Made by a program: the position numbers and the translations under genes
Shown here: positions 1 through 8,540 of the stretch, piece by piece
Layout: each line of letters opens with the position of its first letter
How positions within the stretch are numbered: the first letter of the stretch is position 1
From: Bradyrhizobium sp. 21
GTDB taxonomy: Bacteria > Pseudomonadota > Alphaproteobacteria > Rhizobiales > Xanthobacteraceae
Assembly (NCBI RefSeq): GCF_023073335.1
Contig: NZ_JADPJG010000035.1
Location: 755,647 to 819,646 of the forward strand
Length of the DNA stretch: 64,000 nt
Direction: 5' to 3'
Notes under the pieces: model-generated
Told to the model about the DNA's origin: nothing
The model's database searches: none
The model's input: only the letters and a program-made list of their open reading frames with translations

Positions 1-1
1 C

Positions 2-403
2 GGCCAGAAGCGCGACGTCCTGACCAAGGGCGCGCTCGAAGGCGACATGCGCCTCGTCCGTTTCGAGGAGGGCCGGCTGGAGATTGCGCTCGAGCCGAAC
101 GCCTCCAAGACCATGATCACCGAGCTGGCGCGCAAGTTCGAGCAGTGGACTGGCCGCCGCTGGACCGTGATCGTTTCCAACGAGCAGGGCCAGCCGACGC
201 TGCGTTCGGTCAACCATGCGGCCAAGCAGGAGCATGCGCGCACCGCCGAGGCCGATCCGCGGGTGCAGGAGGTGCTGTCGCGCTTCCCGGGTGCGAAGGT
301 CGTCGAGGTCCGCAAGCTTGCGCCCGAGACACCGGAAACCAATATGAATGCGGACTATGGCAGTGACGATCCGCCCGATGGTTCCGACGGCGACGATCTC
401 TAG
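2..403 (+). CDS. dnaX: DNA polymerase III subunit gamma/tau, C-terminal end (partial)
   Basis: This is the 3' end of a gene that begins before the window; the frame is open from base 2 to a TAG at 401-403. The readable 133 or so residues match the C-terminal tau-like domain of alphaproteobacterial DnaX: a stretch reading LVRFEEGRLEIALEP, then EQWTGRRWTVIVS and GQPTLR, followed by an acidic tail rich in Asp and Gly. DnaX loads the beta clamp and ties the replicative polymerase together in the cytoplasm. It is followed by ybaB and recR, the classic dnaX-ybaB-recR order, which supports the call. The internal ATG at 47 is not the true start because the frame continues upstream of it. Confidence 0.92.
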   Translation, partial: GQKRDVLTKGALEGDMRLVRFEEGRLEIALEPNASKTMITELARKFEQWTGRRWTVIVSNEQGQPTLRSVNHAAKQEHARTAEADPRVQEVLSRFPGAKVVEVRKLAPETPETNMNADYGSDDPPDGSDGDDL

Positions 404-487
404 AGCACGATCCGGAAAAGTGTGAAGCGGTTTTCCGATAAGATCATGCGCAACAGGATGCTAAAGCGCGTCTAATCGCGCTTTAGC
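401..487. repeat. Composite intergenic repeat, family R1 copy 1 (box plus hairpin)
   Basis: A roughly 55-base box containing GATCCGGAAAAGT and GAAGCGGTTTTCCG starts at the dnaX stop codon and is followed by a hairpin at 460-487 (11-bp stem built on GCTAAAGCGCG, 6-base loop), then a pyrimidine-rich run. A second copy with the same architecture sits at 18876-18979. The hairpin with its T-rich downstream flank could also terminate dnaX transcription. Confidence 0.75.
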
Positions 488-511
488 CCTTTCTTTCCAA
501 GGACAGCACCG

Positions 512-832
512 ATGGTCGATATTTTCGGCATGATGAAGCAGGCGCAGCAGCTGCAATCCAAGATGCAGGAGATGCAGGACCAGCTCGCCAACGTGGAGGT
601 CGAAGGCATCTCCGGCGGCGGTCTCGTCGCCGTGCGCATGACGGCGAAGATGGACGTGAAGGGCATCAAGATCGATCCCTCGCTGATGAAGCCAGAGGAG
701 CGCGAGGTGCTGGAAGATCTGCTCGTCACCGCGCTTGGTGACGCCCGCCGCAAGGCGGAAGCCGCCATGCAGGAGAAGATGCAGGCGCTCACGGGCGGGC
801 TCAGCCTGCCGCCGGGGATGTTCGGCCAGTAA
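512..832 (+). CDS. ybaB: YbaB/EbfC nucleoid-associated protein
   Basis: A 106-residue protein with the YbaB/EbfC signature: an N-terminal amphipathic helix rich in Gln and Met (MMKQAQQLQSKMQEMQ), the GISGGGLVAVRMTAKMDVKGI strand region, and a C-terminal LTGGLSLPPGM tail. Members form tweezer-like dimers that bind DNA and often act near RecR. The gene lies between dnaX and recR; its TAA stop is one base before the recR start, so the two are almost certainly co-transcribed. Length is typical for the family. Confidence 0.95.
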   Translation: MVDIFGMMKQAQQLQSKMQEMQDQLANVEVEGISGGGLVAVRMTAKMDVKGIKIDPSLMKPEEREVLEDLLVTALGDARRKAEAAMQEKMQALTGGLSLPPGMFGQ

Positions 833-833
833 C

Positions 834-1436
834 ATGGGCGCGGTTGCAGGTCCTGAAATCGAGCGGCTGGTCCAGCTTCTCGCACGGCTGCCGGGCCTGG
901 GTCCGCGCTCCGCGCGGCGCGCGGCGTTGCATCTGATCAAGAAGCGCGAAGCGCTGATGATGCCGCTGTCCTCGGCCATGCAGGTCGCGCTCGATAAGGT
1001 CGAGGTCTGCAAGACCTGCGGCAACATCGACACGCAAAATCCCTGCACGGTCTGCATCGATCCGAAGCGCGACGGCGCCATCATCGTCGTCGTCGCCGAC
1101 GTCGCCGATCTCTGGGCGCTGGAGCGGGCCAATGCGACGCAGGGGCGCTATCATGTGCTGGGCGCGACATTGTCGCCGCTCGACGGCGTCGGCCCGCAGG
1201 ACCTCACCATCGAGGCGCTGGTGGCGCGCGCGCATGACGCGCAGGTGCATGAGGTCATCCTGGCGCTGAATGCCACCGTCGACGGCCAGACCACGGCACA
1301 CTACATCACCGACCTGCTTCAGGACGCCAACGTAAAAGTAACCCGGCTCGCCCATGGTGTGCCGGTCGGCGGCGAGCTTGATTATCTCGATGAAGGTACG
1401 CTATCGGCCGCGATGCGGCAGCGCACCTTGTTCTAG
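834..1436 (+). CDS. recR: Recombination mediator protein RecR
   Basis: A 200-residue RecR. An HhH region near the N terminus (LARLPGLGPRSARRAALHL) is followed by a C4 zinc finger (Cys59, Cys62, Cys71, Cys74) and a Toprim domain with the VVVADVADLWALE stretch and a C-terminal GVPVGGELDYLD motif. RecR works with RecF/RecO to load RecA on gapped DNA. The open frame extends further upstream but that part overlaps ybaB; the ATG at 834, one base after the ybaB stop, gives the family's normal N terminus and length. Confidence 0.96.
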   Translation: MGAVAGPEIERLVQLLARLPGLGPRSARRAALHLIKKREALMMPLSSAMQVALDKVEVCKTCGNIDTQNPCTVCIDPKRDGAIIVVVADVADLWALERANATQGRYHVLGATLSPLDGVGPQDLTIEALVARAHDAQVHEVILALNATVDGQTTAHYITDLLQDANVKVTRLAHGVPVGGELDYLDEGTLSAAMRQRTLF

Positions 1437-1462
1437 CCATCCAGACTTACGGAACGGACGAC

Positions 1463-1900
1463 ATGACGAAACTTTTCGCCACACGATGGGCTTTGGTCGC
1501 GACGATGATGATGCTGGTGACACCGGCCATCTCCGCGCAGCAGGGCGATGAGGCGCCGCCGCCGTCAAAACCCGGCAAGCCGATCAACACCGGCGACGTG
1601 CTCTCGGGCGCACTGAACGCGATGAAAGTGCGCGACGTCAAGAATGTCGGCAAACGGGTTGCGACCTACCAGATCACCTCCGAGCCGCGCCGTCTGCCGG
1701 CGCCGAGCGGCCTGTGCAATCTCGAGACCGGACCCGAGACCTTCCAGCTCGTTCCCAGCGGCGACGCGCAGGCCGCGCAGCTGAAGACGTTCGCCGGCAA
1801 GGAGATCTCGGTCAAGGTCGACGAGGTCGCCTGCGCCAGCGATCCCGGCCAGATGAGCGAAGCCGTGATCACGAAGTGGAGTTTGATCAAGAAGCAGTAG
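1463..1900 (+). CDS. Secreted hypothetical protein
   Basis: A 145-residue protein with a clear Sec signal peptide (hydrophobic core about residues 9-24, AISA cleavage site near 25). The mature part starts Pro/Lys-rich, then has two Cys (in SGLCNLETGP and EVACASDPG) that could form a disulfide. I do not recognise a named domain. It lies 26 bases after recR on the same strand and may read through from that operon. The family appears to be an exported alphaproteobacterial protein of unknown role; function is not inferable from the sequence. Confidence 0.7.
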   Translation: MTKLFATRWALVATMMMLVTPAISAQQGDEAPPPSKPGKPINTGDVLSGALNAMKVRDVKNVGKRVATYQITSEPRRLPAPSGLCNLETGPETFQLVPSGDAQAAQLKTFAGKEISVKVDEVACASDPGQMSEAVITKWSLIKKQ

Positions 1901-1920
1901 GGGGCGGATCCTCTCTCCGT

Positions 1921-2007
1921 CGTCATTGCGAGGAGCTCTTGCGACGAAGCAATCCAGACTGTTTCCGCGGAGATAGTCTGGATTGCTTCGCTTCGCTCGC
2001 AATGACG
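1921..2007. repeat. Palindromic intergenic repeat, family R2 copy 1
   Basis: An 87-base imperfect palindrome: outer arms CGTCATTGCG / CGCAATGACG, inner arms GAAGCAATCCAGACT and its near complement. It lies between convergent genes, where it can also form a bidirectional hairpin. A degenerate relative is at 14407-14520. Confidence 0.75.
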
Positions 2008-2024
2008 AAGGGGAGACCTGAGCG

Positions 2025-3389
2025 TTACACCAGCACCGGCCCCAGTGCCTCGAAATGTCCGCGCTTCTGCAGCCAGACCAGCAGGATCAGGCTCGGGATC
2101 GCCACCAGCATGCAGACCGCGAAGAACAGCGGCCAGCCGGTGATGTCCGCCACGAAGCCGGCACCTGATGACAGATAGGTCCGCCCCACCGCCGCAAGCG
2201 CGGTGAGCAACGCATATTGCGTCGCTGTGTGCAGCGGGTTCTGGCACAGCGCCGAGAGATAGGCGACGAAGATCACCGTGCCGATGGCACTGGTGAAGTT
2301 TTCACAAATGATGGCGAAGGCGAGCGCCCATTGGCTGGTGCCGACGAAGGCCAGCCAGGAGAAGGAGAGGTTGGCGACCGCCTGCAATACGCCGCCGATC
2401 CAGAGGCTGGTCGCAAGCGAATAGCGCCGCGCGACAAAACCGCCGGCGAAGCCGCCGATCAGCGTCGCAGCAAGGCCGACGCCCTTCACGATCGCCGCAT
2501 AGTCGGTGCGGGAGAAACCGAGGTCGATCACGAACGGCGCGGTCATCGTGCCGGAGAAGGCGTCGGTGAACTTGAACAGCACGACGAAGGCGAGCGCGGC
2601 GAGCGCGTCTTTCCGCATCAGGAATTCCGAGAAGGCGCCGATCGCCGCGCGCAGCACGCGTGCGAACGCGGTCTCCGTTTGCGTCGCAGCTTCCGCCCGC
2701 ACCGACTGCTCGGGCTCGGTCGCGACCAGCGCGGTGATCGTTCCGATCAGCACCATTCCCGCCATCACGACATAGCCCCACATCCAGGCGGATGTGCGGG
2801 TGATGCCGGTGCTCTCGAAGCCCGAGACGATGAACAGCGCGCCGGCGGTCGAGACCAGCATGCCGATGCGGTAGGCCGCGACATAGGACGCCATGCCGGC
2901 TGCCTGCTCGCTCTCCGGCAGGCTCTCGACGCGGAAGGCATCGACCACGATGTCCTGCGTCGAGGACGTCGTCGCCACCAGCAGCGCGCCGAGCGCGACA
3001 TAGAACGGCGAGCGGGCGGGGTCGGTCAGTGCCAGCAGCAGGATCGCGATGATCAGCAGCAATTGCGAGAACAGCAGCCAACCGCGCCGTCGCCCGAACG
3101 CGCGCGTGAACAGCGGGACGTGCATCGCATCCACCAGAGGCGCCCACAGGAATTTCAGCGTGTAGGGTGTGCCGACCAGCGCAAACAGCCCGATGGTCTT
3201 GAGATCGACGCCGGATTCCCGCATCCACACCAGCAGCGTCGAGCCCGACAGCGCCAGCGGCAGCCCCGAGGAGAAGCCGAGGAACAGCACGATCAGCACC
3301 CGCGGCTGCAGGTAGACGGCAAGGCCGTCGCGCCAGGAGGTGGTGGGAGCGGAGGTCGCAGCAGGGGAGGTCGCGTCGGGTGCGGTCAT
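2025..3389 (-). CDS. ampG: AmpG-type muropeptide MFS transporter
   Basis: A 454-residue, roughly 12-14-helix inner-membrane protein of the major facilitator superfamily. The start of the conserved part (FLGFSSGLPLALSGSTL), the WAPLVDAM motif and the STQDIVVDAFRVE stretch are characteristic of AmpG permeases, which bring anhydromuropeptides from the periplasm to the cytoplasm for peptidoglycan recycling and, in many species, beta-lactamase induction. It has a short Ala/Thr/Pro-rich cytoplasmic N terminus and runs convergent to the preceding secreted-protein gene. No ampC or ampR neighbour is visible. Confidence 0.88.
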   Translation of the reverse strand: MTAPDATSPAATSAPTTSWRDGLAVYLQPRVLIVLFLGFSSGLPLALSGSTLLVWMRESGVDLKTIGLFALVGTPYTLKFLWAPLVDAMHVPLFTRAFGRRRGWLLFSQLLLIIAILLLALTDPARSPFYVALGALLVATTSSTQDIVVDAFRVESLPESEQAAGMASYVAAYRIGMLVSTAGALFIVSGFESTGITRTSAWMWGYVVMAGMVLIGTITALVATEPEQSVRAEAATQTETAFARVLRAAIGAFSEFLMRKDALAALAFVVLFKFTDAFSGTMTAPFVIDLGFSRTDYAAIVKGVGLAATLIGGFAGGFVARRYSLATSLWIGGVLQAVANLSFSWLAFVGTSQWALAFAIICENFTSAIGTVIFVAYLSALCQNPLHTATQYALLTALAAVGRTYLSSGAGFVADITGWPLFFAVCMLVAIPSLILLVWLQKRGHFEALGPVLV

Positions 3390-3427
3390 GCGGTGGTGTT
3401 AGCAGATTCTGGCCGACGAGGGAGGTA

Positions 3428-3456
3428 GTCGTCGCCCGGTCAAGCCGGGCGACGAC
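3428..3456. repeat. Perfect 12-bp inverted repeat (hairpin)
   Basis: Arms GTCGTCGCCCGG and CCGGGCGACGAC with a 5-base loop, between the rmuC stop and the ampG start on the minus strand. It lacks a T-run, so a strong Rho-independent terminator is unlikely. Its core matches the right arm of the repeat at 7231-7331, so it may be a solo half of that family. Confidence 0.7.
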
Positions 3457-3496
3457 AGCGAGATTGAGGCGGCAGGTTACCGCATCTCAGCGCGAA

Positions 3497-4699
3497 TCAC
3501 TCCCCCGCCTGAAGCTTCCGCGGGAACAGCTCGGGCGCACCGGTGGCCACCAGATGCGGTCCCTCCGTTGGCGCGTCGGTCTTGCTGAAATCGAGCTCCT
3601 CGATCCGCCCGGCGCGCTTCTCGATCTTGTCGGCGGAGATCAGCACCTGCCGCACGTCCTCGTTCGCGTCGGCAAAGTGCTTCTGCAATTTCACCACGCG
3701 ATCCCTAAGGCGACCGAGGTCGTCGCCGAGCTTGATCACCTCGGTGCGGATCTGGTCGGCGGCGTCGCGCATGCGCGCGTCCTTCATGATCTGCTGCATC
3801 ACCTGGATCGCCAGCATCAAAAGCGAAGGCGACACCAGCACGACGCGGGCGCGATAGGCCTTCTGGATCACGTCGTCGAAACCGTCATGGATCTCGGCGT
3901 AGACCGACTCCGACGGCACGAACATCAGCGCCATTTCCTGGGTTTCGCCGGCGACGAGGTATTTCTCGGCGATGTCGCTGACATGCTTCATGACGTCGCC
4001 GCGCAGCCTTTGCGTGGCGATCCGCTTCTCCTCGTCGCTGCGGGCATCGTGCAGCGCAGTCATCGCTTCCAGCGGGAATTTCGCGTCGATGCAGAGCGGA
4101 CGCTGGTCGGGCAGGAACACCACGCAATCAGGCCGCTTGCCGGTCGAGAGCGTGAACTGGAATTCGTAAGCGCCCTTCGGAAGACCGTCCTGGACGATCG
4201 CCTCCATCCGCGCTTGTCCGAATGCGCCGCGCGACTGCTTGTTGGCGAGCACGTCGCGCAGGGTCGTCACCTGCGTGGTGAGGTCGGTGAGGTTCTTGTG
4301 TGCGCTGTCGATGATGCCGAGCCGCTCGTGCAGCGCGCGCAGGCTATCCATGGTGTTGCGCGTGGTGTTTTCCATCGATTGGCCGACGCGATGGGTCACC
4401 GAATCCAGCCGCTCGTTGACCGAACGCGCCATGTCGGCCTGACGGCCGGCGAGCGTCTGGGTCATGGCGTCGACCCGGCCCGAAGCCTCGCTCTGGGCGT
4501 GCAGCACCTGGCTCAGGCGCTCCTCGAGCTCGTCGGCGCGGATCGCATTGGCCATCGCGAGTTCCGCGCCCCGCCGCCCGGAGCGGGCGATTACGACGGC
4601 GATCACCACCATCAGGATGAGGACCAGCGCGCCGAAGCCGATCAGCGCGTCCACGGTGCGCACCGGCCAGTCGCCAGCCAGGAAAATGATCTCGTTCAT
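3497..4699 (-). CDS. rmuC: DNA recombination protein RmuC
   Basis: A 400-residue protein: one N-terminal membrane helix (about residues 17-38), a long helical coiled-coil region (about 50-150) and a C-terminal PD-(D/E)XK-like nuclease domain with PDCVVFLPD and IDAKFPLEA. RmuC limits inversion at short inverted repeats in Escherichia coli. I chose the ATG at 4699 because the upstream part of the open frame is antisense to def and does not resemble the family. It is divergent from def with an AT-rich 171-base spacer. Confidence 0.9.
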   Translation of the reverse strand: MNEIIFLAGDWPVRTVDALIGFGALVLILMVVIAVVIARSGRRGAELAMANAIRADELEERLSQVLHAQSEASGRVDAMTQTLAGRQADMARSVNERLDSVTHRVGQSMENTTRNTMDSLRALHERLGIIDSAHKNLTDLTTQVTTLRDVLANKQSRGAFGQARMEAIVQDGLPKGAYEFQFTLSTGKRPDCVVFLPDQRPLCIDAKFPLEAMTALHDARSDEEKRIATQRLRGDVMKHVSDIAEKYLVAGETQEMALMFVPSESVYAEIHDGFDDVIQKAYRARVVLVSPSLLMLAIQVMQQIMKDARMRDAADQIRTEVIKLGDDLGRLRDRVVKLQKHFADANEDVRQVLISADKIEKRAGRIEELDFSKTDAPTEGPHLVATGAPELFPRKLQAGE

Positions 4700-4870
4700 G
4701 CCTCTGCTTCTAGCCGATTCGCTCCGCCGTACGAACGAATAGCGAACATTTACGGTAAACGCTCCCTTAATTTTTATGGTTAACGAAACCTGAAGTTTTA
4801 TGGTTAGCGGAGCGTTAACGGGGTTCCCGGCCGCATTGACCGCTTCCCGCGCGCGGATTAAATCGCGGCC

Positions 4871-5395
4871 ATGGCCCTCAGAGAAATCATCATCCTGCCC
4901 GACAAGCAGCTGCGTCTGGTCTCCAAGCCGATCGAGAAGGTCACGCCGGAGATCCGCAAGCTTGCCGACGACATGTTCGAGACCATGTACGACGCGCCCG
5001 GCATTGGCCTGGCGGCGATCCAGATCGCGCAGCCGCTGCGTCTGATCACCATGGACCTCGCCAAGCCCGACCCGGACGGCGAGACCAAGCCGGAGCCGCG
5101 CGTCTTCATCAATCCGGAAATCATCGCCTCCTCCGAGGATGTCTCGGTCTACGAGGAAGGCTGCCTGTCGATCCCCGAATATTACGAGGAGGTCGAACGT
5201 CCTGCGAAGGTACGCGTGCGTTATACGGATCTGGACGGCAAGGTGCACGAGGAGGACGCCGAAGGTCTCTACGCCACCTGCATCCAGCACGAGATCGACC
5301 ATCTCAACGGCGTCTTGTTCGTCGACTATCTGTCAAAACTCAAGCGCGACCGCGTGATCAAGAAGTTCGAGAAAGCCGCCAAGCGCGCGGAGTAA
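4871..5395 (+). CDS. def: Peptide deformylase
   Basis: A 174-residue metalloenzyme removing the formyl group from new proteins. The three family motifs are intact: GIGLAAIQ (residues 44-51), EEGCLS with metal ligand Cys98, and QHEIDHL with ligands His140 and His144 and catalytic Glu141. It precedes fmt by 12 bases; this def-fmt order pairs the enzyme that adds the formyl group with the one that removes it. The ATG at 4871 gives the standard N terminus although the upstream ribosome-binding site is weak. Confidence 0.97.
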   Translation: MALREIIILPDKQLRLVSKPIEKVTPEIRKLADDMFETMYDAPGIGLAAIQIAQPLRLITMDLAKPDPDGETKPEPRVFINPEIIASSEDVSVYEEGCLSIPEYYEEVERPAKVRVRYTDLDGKVHEEDAEGLYATCIQHEIDHLNGVLFVDYLSKLKRDRVIKKFEKAAKRAE

Positions 5396-5407
5396 GGTTC
5401 TTCGTCG

Positions 5408-6343
5408 ATGCCCCTCCGCCTGATCTTCATGGGCACGCCCGATTTCTCCGTGCCGACGCTGCTCGAGCTCGTCGCGCATGGCCACGAGATCGTGGCCGTG
5501 TATACGCGTGCGCCGAAGCCAGGCGGACGGCGCGGCCTGCAATTGCAGCCGACCCCGGTCGAAGAGGCTGCGCGAAAACTCGGCGTTCCCGTGCTGACGC
5601 CGAAGACGTTGAAGACACAGGAAGCACTCGACGAGTTTCGCGCATTCGACGCGGATGCGGCCGTCGTCGTGGCCTACGGCATGATCCTGCCGCAGGCGAT
5701 CCTCGATGCGCCAAAGCTGGGCTGCTACAATCTGCATGCGTCGCTGCTGCCACGCTGGCGGGGCGCGGCCCCCATCAACCGCGCGATCATGGCCGGCGAT
5801 GCCGAGAGCGGCGTGATGGTGATGAAGATGGATGTCGGCCTCGATACCGGCGACGTCGCCATGGCCGAGCGCCTTGCGATCACGGACACCATGACCGCGG
5901 CCGATCTGCACGATCGGCTCTCCCGCCTCGGCGCCGATCTGATGGTGCGCGCCATGGCCGCGCTCGCCCGCGGCGGGCTCCAGCTCAAGAAGCAGAGCGA
6001 GGACGGCGTCACCTATGCCGCCAAGATCGACAAGGCCGAGGCGCGGATCAACTGGACGAAGCCCGCCCGCGCCGTGCTGCGCCACATCCACGGTCTGTCG
6101 CCGTTTCCCGGTGCCTGGGCCGAGCTTACAGGCGTCGAGGAAAATGCGCGCGTAAAGATCCTGTGCTGCGAATTGGCAAAGGGCTCCGGCACGCCGGGTG
6201 AGGTGCTCGACGACCTCCTCACCATCGCTTGCGGCGAGGGCGCGATCCGCATCGTCGAGATCCAGCGCGAAGGCAAGGCCCGCATGCAGGCGGTGGACTT
6301 CTTGCGCGGCGTGCCCTTAAGGGCAGGCGCGAAATTCACCTAA
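5408..6343 (+). CDS. fmt: Methionyl-tRNA formyltransferase
   Basis: A 311-residue enzyme that transfers formyl from 10-formyl-THF to Met-tRNA(fMet). It begins with the expected LIFMGTPDFSVPTL and has the catalytic core NLHASLLPRWRGAAPI (Asn and His) and a downstream MDVGLDTGDV loop with the catalytic Asp. The C-terminal OB-like domain is complete. It follows def and precedes truA on the same strand; a palindromic repeat separates it from truA. Confidence 0.97.
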   Translation: MPLRLIFMGTPDFSVPTLLELVAHGHEIVAVYTRAPKPGGRRGLQLQPTPVEEAARKLGVPVLTPKTLKTQEALDEFRAFDADAAVVVAYGMILPQAILDAPKLGCYNLHASLLPRWRGAAPINRAIMAGDAESGVMVMKMDVGLDTGDVAMAERLAITDTMTAADLHDRLSRLGADLMVRAMAALARGGLQLKKQSEDGVTYAAKIDKAEARINWTKPARAVLRHIHGLSPFPGAWAELTGVEENARVKILCCELAKGSGTPGEVLDDLLTIACGEGAIRIVEIQREGKARMQAVDFLRGVPLRAGAKFT

Positions 6344-6347
6344 CGCT

Positions 6348-6446
6348 GTCATACCCGGCGAAGGCGGGGTATCCAGTACGCCGAGGCTTCTCGGTTGAAC
6401 GGATAGGCTGCGGAGTACTGGATCATCCGCCTTCGCGGATGATGAC
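6348..6446. repeat. Palindromic intergenic repeat, family R3 copy 1
   Basis: About 99 bases, starting GTCATACCCGGCGAAGGCGG and ending in a complementary GGATGATGAC arm, with an inner pair ATCCAGTACGCCG / CGGAGTACTGGAT. Two more copies lie at 7231-7331 and 10341-10439. It lies between fmt and truA and would form a long cruciform or RNA hairpin. Confidence 0.82.
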
Positions 6447-6461
6447 ACCACCCGGATTGAG

Positions 6462-7199
6462 ATGCCCCGCTACAAGCTCACCATCGAATATGACGGCGCG
6501 CCGTTCTTCGGCTGGCAGGTGCAGGAGACGTTGCCCTCGGTGCAGGGCGCGCTGGAAGCGGCCGTGAAGGCGATGACCGGCGCGGATTTGCGGGTCCATG
6601 GCGCCGGCCGCACCGACGCCGGCGTGCACGCGCGCGGCCAGGTCGCGCATGTCGATATCGACAAGCAGTTTCCGCCGGGCCGCTTTCGCGACGGCCTCAA
6701 CGCGCATCTGCGCCCGTATCCGGTGGCGGTGCTCGAGGCCGAGATCGTGCCTGATACGTTCGAGGCGCGCTTCTCGGCGGTGAAGCGCCATTACCGCTAT
6801 CGCATCGTCAACACCCGCGCCAATCTCGCGCTCGATGTCGGCCACGCCTGGCGCATTCCACGCAAGCTCGATGCCGATGCGATGCATGCGGCGGCGCAGC
6901 GCCTGCTCGGCAAGCATGATTTCACCACGTTTCGCGACACCGAGTGCCAGGCCAAGTCGCCGGAGAAGACGCTCGATCAGCTCGACGTCGAGCGCGACGG
7001 CCGCGAGATCACCATTCTCACCTCGGCGCGCTCGTTCCTGCACAGCCAGGTGCGCTCGATGGTGGGGTCGCTGGCCTGGGTCGGCGAAGGCCGCTGGACC
7101 GCCAACGATCTCTCCGCAGCGCTCGCCGCCCGCAACCGCGCCGCCTGCGGCATCGTCGCCCCGCCGGACGGGCTGTACCTGATGAAGGTGGATTACTAG
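6462..7199 (+). CDS. truA: tRNA pseudouridine(38-40) synthase
   Basis: A 245-residue TruA. The catalytic motif GRTDAGVHA carries the nucleophilic Asp at residue 52; the N terminus MPRYKLTIEYDG and the conserved RHYRYRI and FLHSQVRSMVG segments are all present. It modifies uridines in the anticodon stem-loop. The start ATG is preceded by TTGAG rather than a strong ribosome-binding site, perhaps because the R3 repeat occupies the upstream spacer. Confidence 0.97.
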   Translation: MPRYKLTIEYDGAPFFGWQVQETLPSVQGALEAAVKAMTGADLRVHGAGRTDAGVHARGQVAHVDIDKQFPPGRFRDGLNAHLRPYPVAVLEAEIVPDTFEARFSAVKRHYRYRIVNTRANLALDVGHAWRIPRKLDADAMHAAAQRLLGKHDFTTFRDTECQAKSPEKTLDQLDVERDGREITILTSARSFLHSQVRSMVGSLAWVGEGRWTANDLSAALAARNRAACGIVAPPDGLYLMKVDY

Positions 7200-7230
7200 C
7201 GAGAAGCAGAGCTCTCGCCCAACCAGCGGT

Positions 7231-7331
7231 GTCATGCCCCGCGGAGGCGGGGCATCCAGTACGCCGCGGCTTCTCGATTGAACTACGACGGTCTCGGAGT
7301 ACTGGATCGCCCGGTCAAGCCGGGCGATGAC
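7231..7331. repeat. Palindromic intergenic repeat, family R3 copy 2
   Basis: About 101 bases beginning GTCATGCCCCGCGGAGGCGG and ending GGCGATGAC, with the same inner pair ATCCAGTACGCCG / CGGAGTACTGGAT as the copy at 6348. It lies between the convergent genes truA and dapE. Confidence 0.82.
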
Positions 7332-7373
7332 AGCGGAGTGAGAGGCGAGGGCGGAGTGTAAAGCGCTTGCGCC

Positions 7374-8540
7374 CTACCCAAAATACCTCGCCAAAATCCC
7401 GCGATACACCTTCGTCAGCTTCTCCAGGTCAACCACCGGCACGCGCTCGTCGACCTGGTGCATGGTCTGGCCGACCAGGCCGAACTCGATCACCGGGCAA
7501 TAGCTCGAAATGAACCGCGCATCCGAGGTGCCGCCTGACGTCGACAGCTCCGGCTTACGGCCTGTCACCTCTTCGATCGCCGACACCGCGAGTTCGGTGA
7601 ACGGGCCGGGCTTGGTCACGAACACGTTGGAGTTCGAGGGCTCCCAGACGATGCGGGCGCGGATGCGGTTGCCGCAGGCTTTGGTCAGCCGCGTCTCGAC
7701 CAGCTCGCGCAGGCTCGCTTGCGTATGGTTGTCGTTGTAGCGGATGTTGAACTTTGCGCGGGCCTCGCCGGGGATGACGTTGTTGGCTTTGTTGCCGACG
7801 TCGACCGAGGTGAATTCGAGATTGGAGGCCTGGAACTGCGCGCTGCCATGGTCGAGCGGCTCGTCGGAGATCGCGACGATCAGCCGCGAGATATCAGGCA
7901 CCGGATTGGCGGCGCGGTGCGGATAGGCGACATGGCCCTGCACGCCGTCCACGTAAAGCGTGCCGGATTGCGAGCCGCGGCGGCCGACCTTGATGGTGTC
8001 GCCGAGCGTCTCGACATTGGAGGGCTCGCCGAGCACGCAATGGTCGAATTTTTCGCCGCGCTCCGCGGCCCACTTCAACAGCTTGATGGTGCCGTTGATG
8101 GAGACGTCTTCCTCGTCGCCGGTGATCAGGAACGAGATCGAGCCGGTTCCGTCGGCGCGCGGCTTGCCGTCGTTGGCGGAGAGATGCTCCAGCACCGCGG
8201 CAACCGAGCAGGCGATGCCGCCCTTCATGTCAACCGCGCCGCGGCCGTGCAGAAAACCGTCCTTCACCTCGCCGGAGAACGCGCCGACGCTCCAGGCGCT
8301 CTCGTCGCCCGGCGGCACCACGTCGGTGTGGCCGGCGAAGGTGATGTGCGGCCCGTCAGTGCCGATCCGCGCATAGAGATTGTCGACGTCGGCAAAGCCT
8401 GCCTCGCTGAAGGTCACGCGGTGGCAAATGAACCCGGCAGCGTTGAGGGCTGTTTCAAGCACGCCCAGCGCACCGGCATCTTCAGGAGTTACCGAGGGGC
8501 AGCGGATCAGATCGCGGGCAATCGAGAGAGCATCGGTCAT
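7374..8540 (-). CDS. dapE: Succinyl-diaminopimelate desuccinylase
   Basis: A 388-residue M20-family zinc hydrolase. Metal-site motifs are intact: AGHTDVVPPGD (His, Asp), GRGAVDMKGG (bridging Asp) and TGDEEDVSINGT (catalytic Glu). It cleaves N-succinyl-LL-diaminopimelate in lysine and peptidoglycan precursor synthesis. dapD lies upstream on the same strand, separated only by a DUF805 gene whose stop overlaps the dapE start by four bases (ATGA), which points to translational coupling. Confidence 0.96.
   Translation of the reverse strand: MTDALSIARDLIRCPSVTPEDAGALGVLETALNAAGFICHRVTFSEAGFADVDNLYARIGTDGPHITFAGHTDVVPPGDESAWSVGAFSGEVKDGFLHGRGAVDMKGGIACSVAAVLEHLSANDGKPRADGTGSISFLITGDEEDVSINGTIKLLKWAAERGEKFDHCVLGEPSNVETLGDTIKVGRRGSQSGTLYVDGVQGHVAYPHRAANPVPDISRLIVAISDEPLDHGSAQFQASNLEFTSVDVGNKANNVIPGEARAKFNIRYNDNHTQASLRELVETRLTKACGNRIRARIVWEPSNSNVFVTKPGPFTELAVSAIEEVTGRKPELSTSGGTSDARFISSYCPVIEFGLVGQTMHQVDERVPVVDLEKLTKVYRGILARYFG

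Noticed and set aside
2217..3428. 403-codon plus-strand frame
   Set aside because: Antisense to ampG; composition rich in Arg, Asp and His with no domain, typical of a shadow frame in high-GC DNA.
4767..4783. Two TTAA tetramers upstream of def, resembling a CtrA site
   Set aside because: The spacer is 9 bases, not the 7 of the CtrA consensus, so I do not call it.
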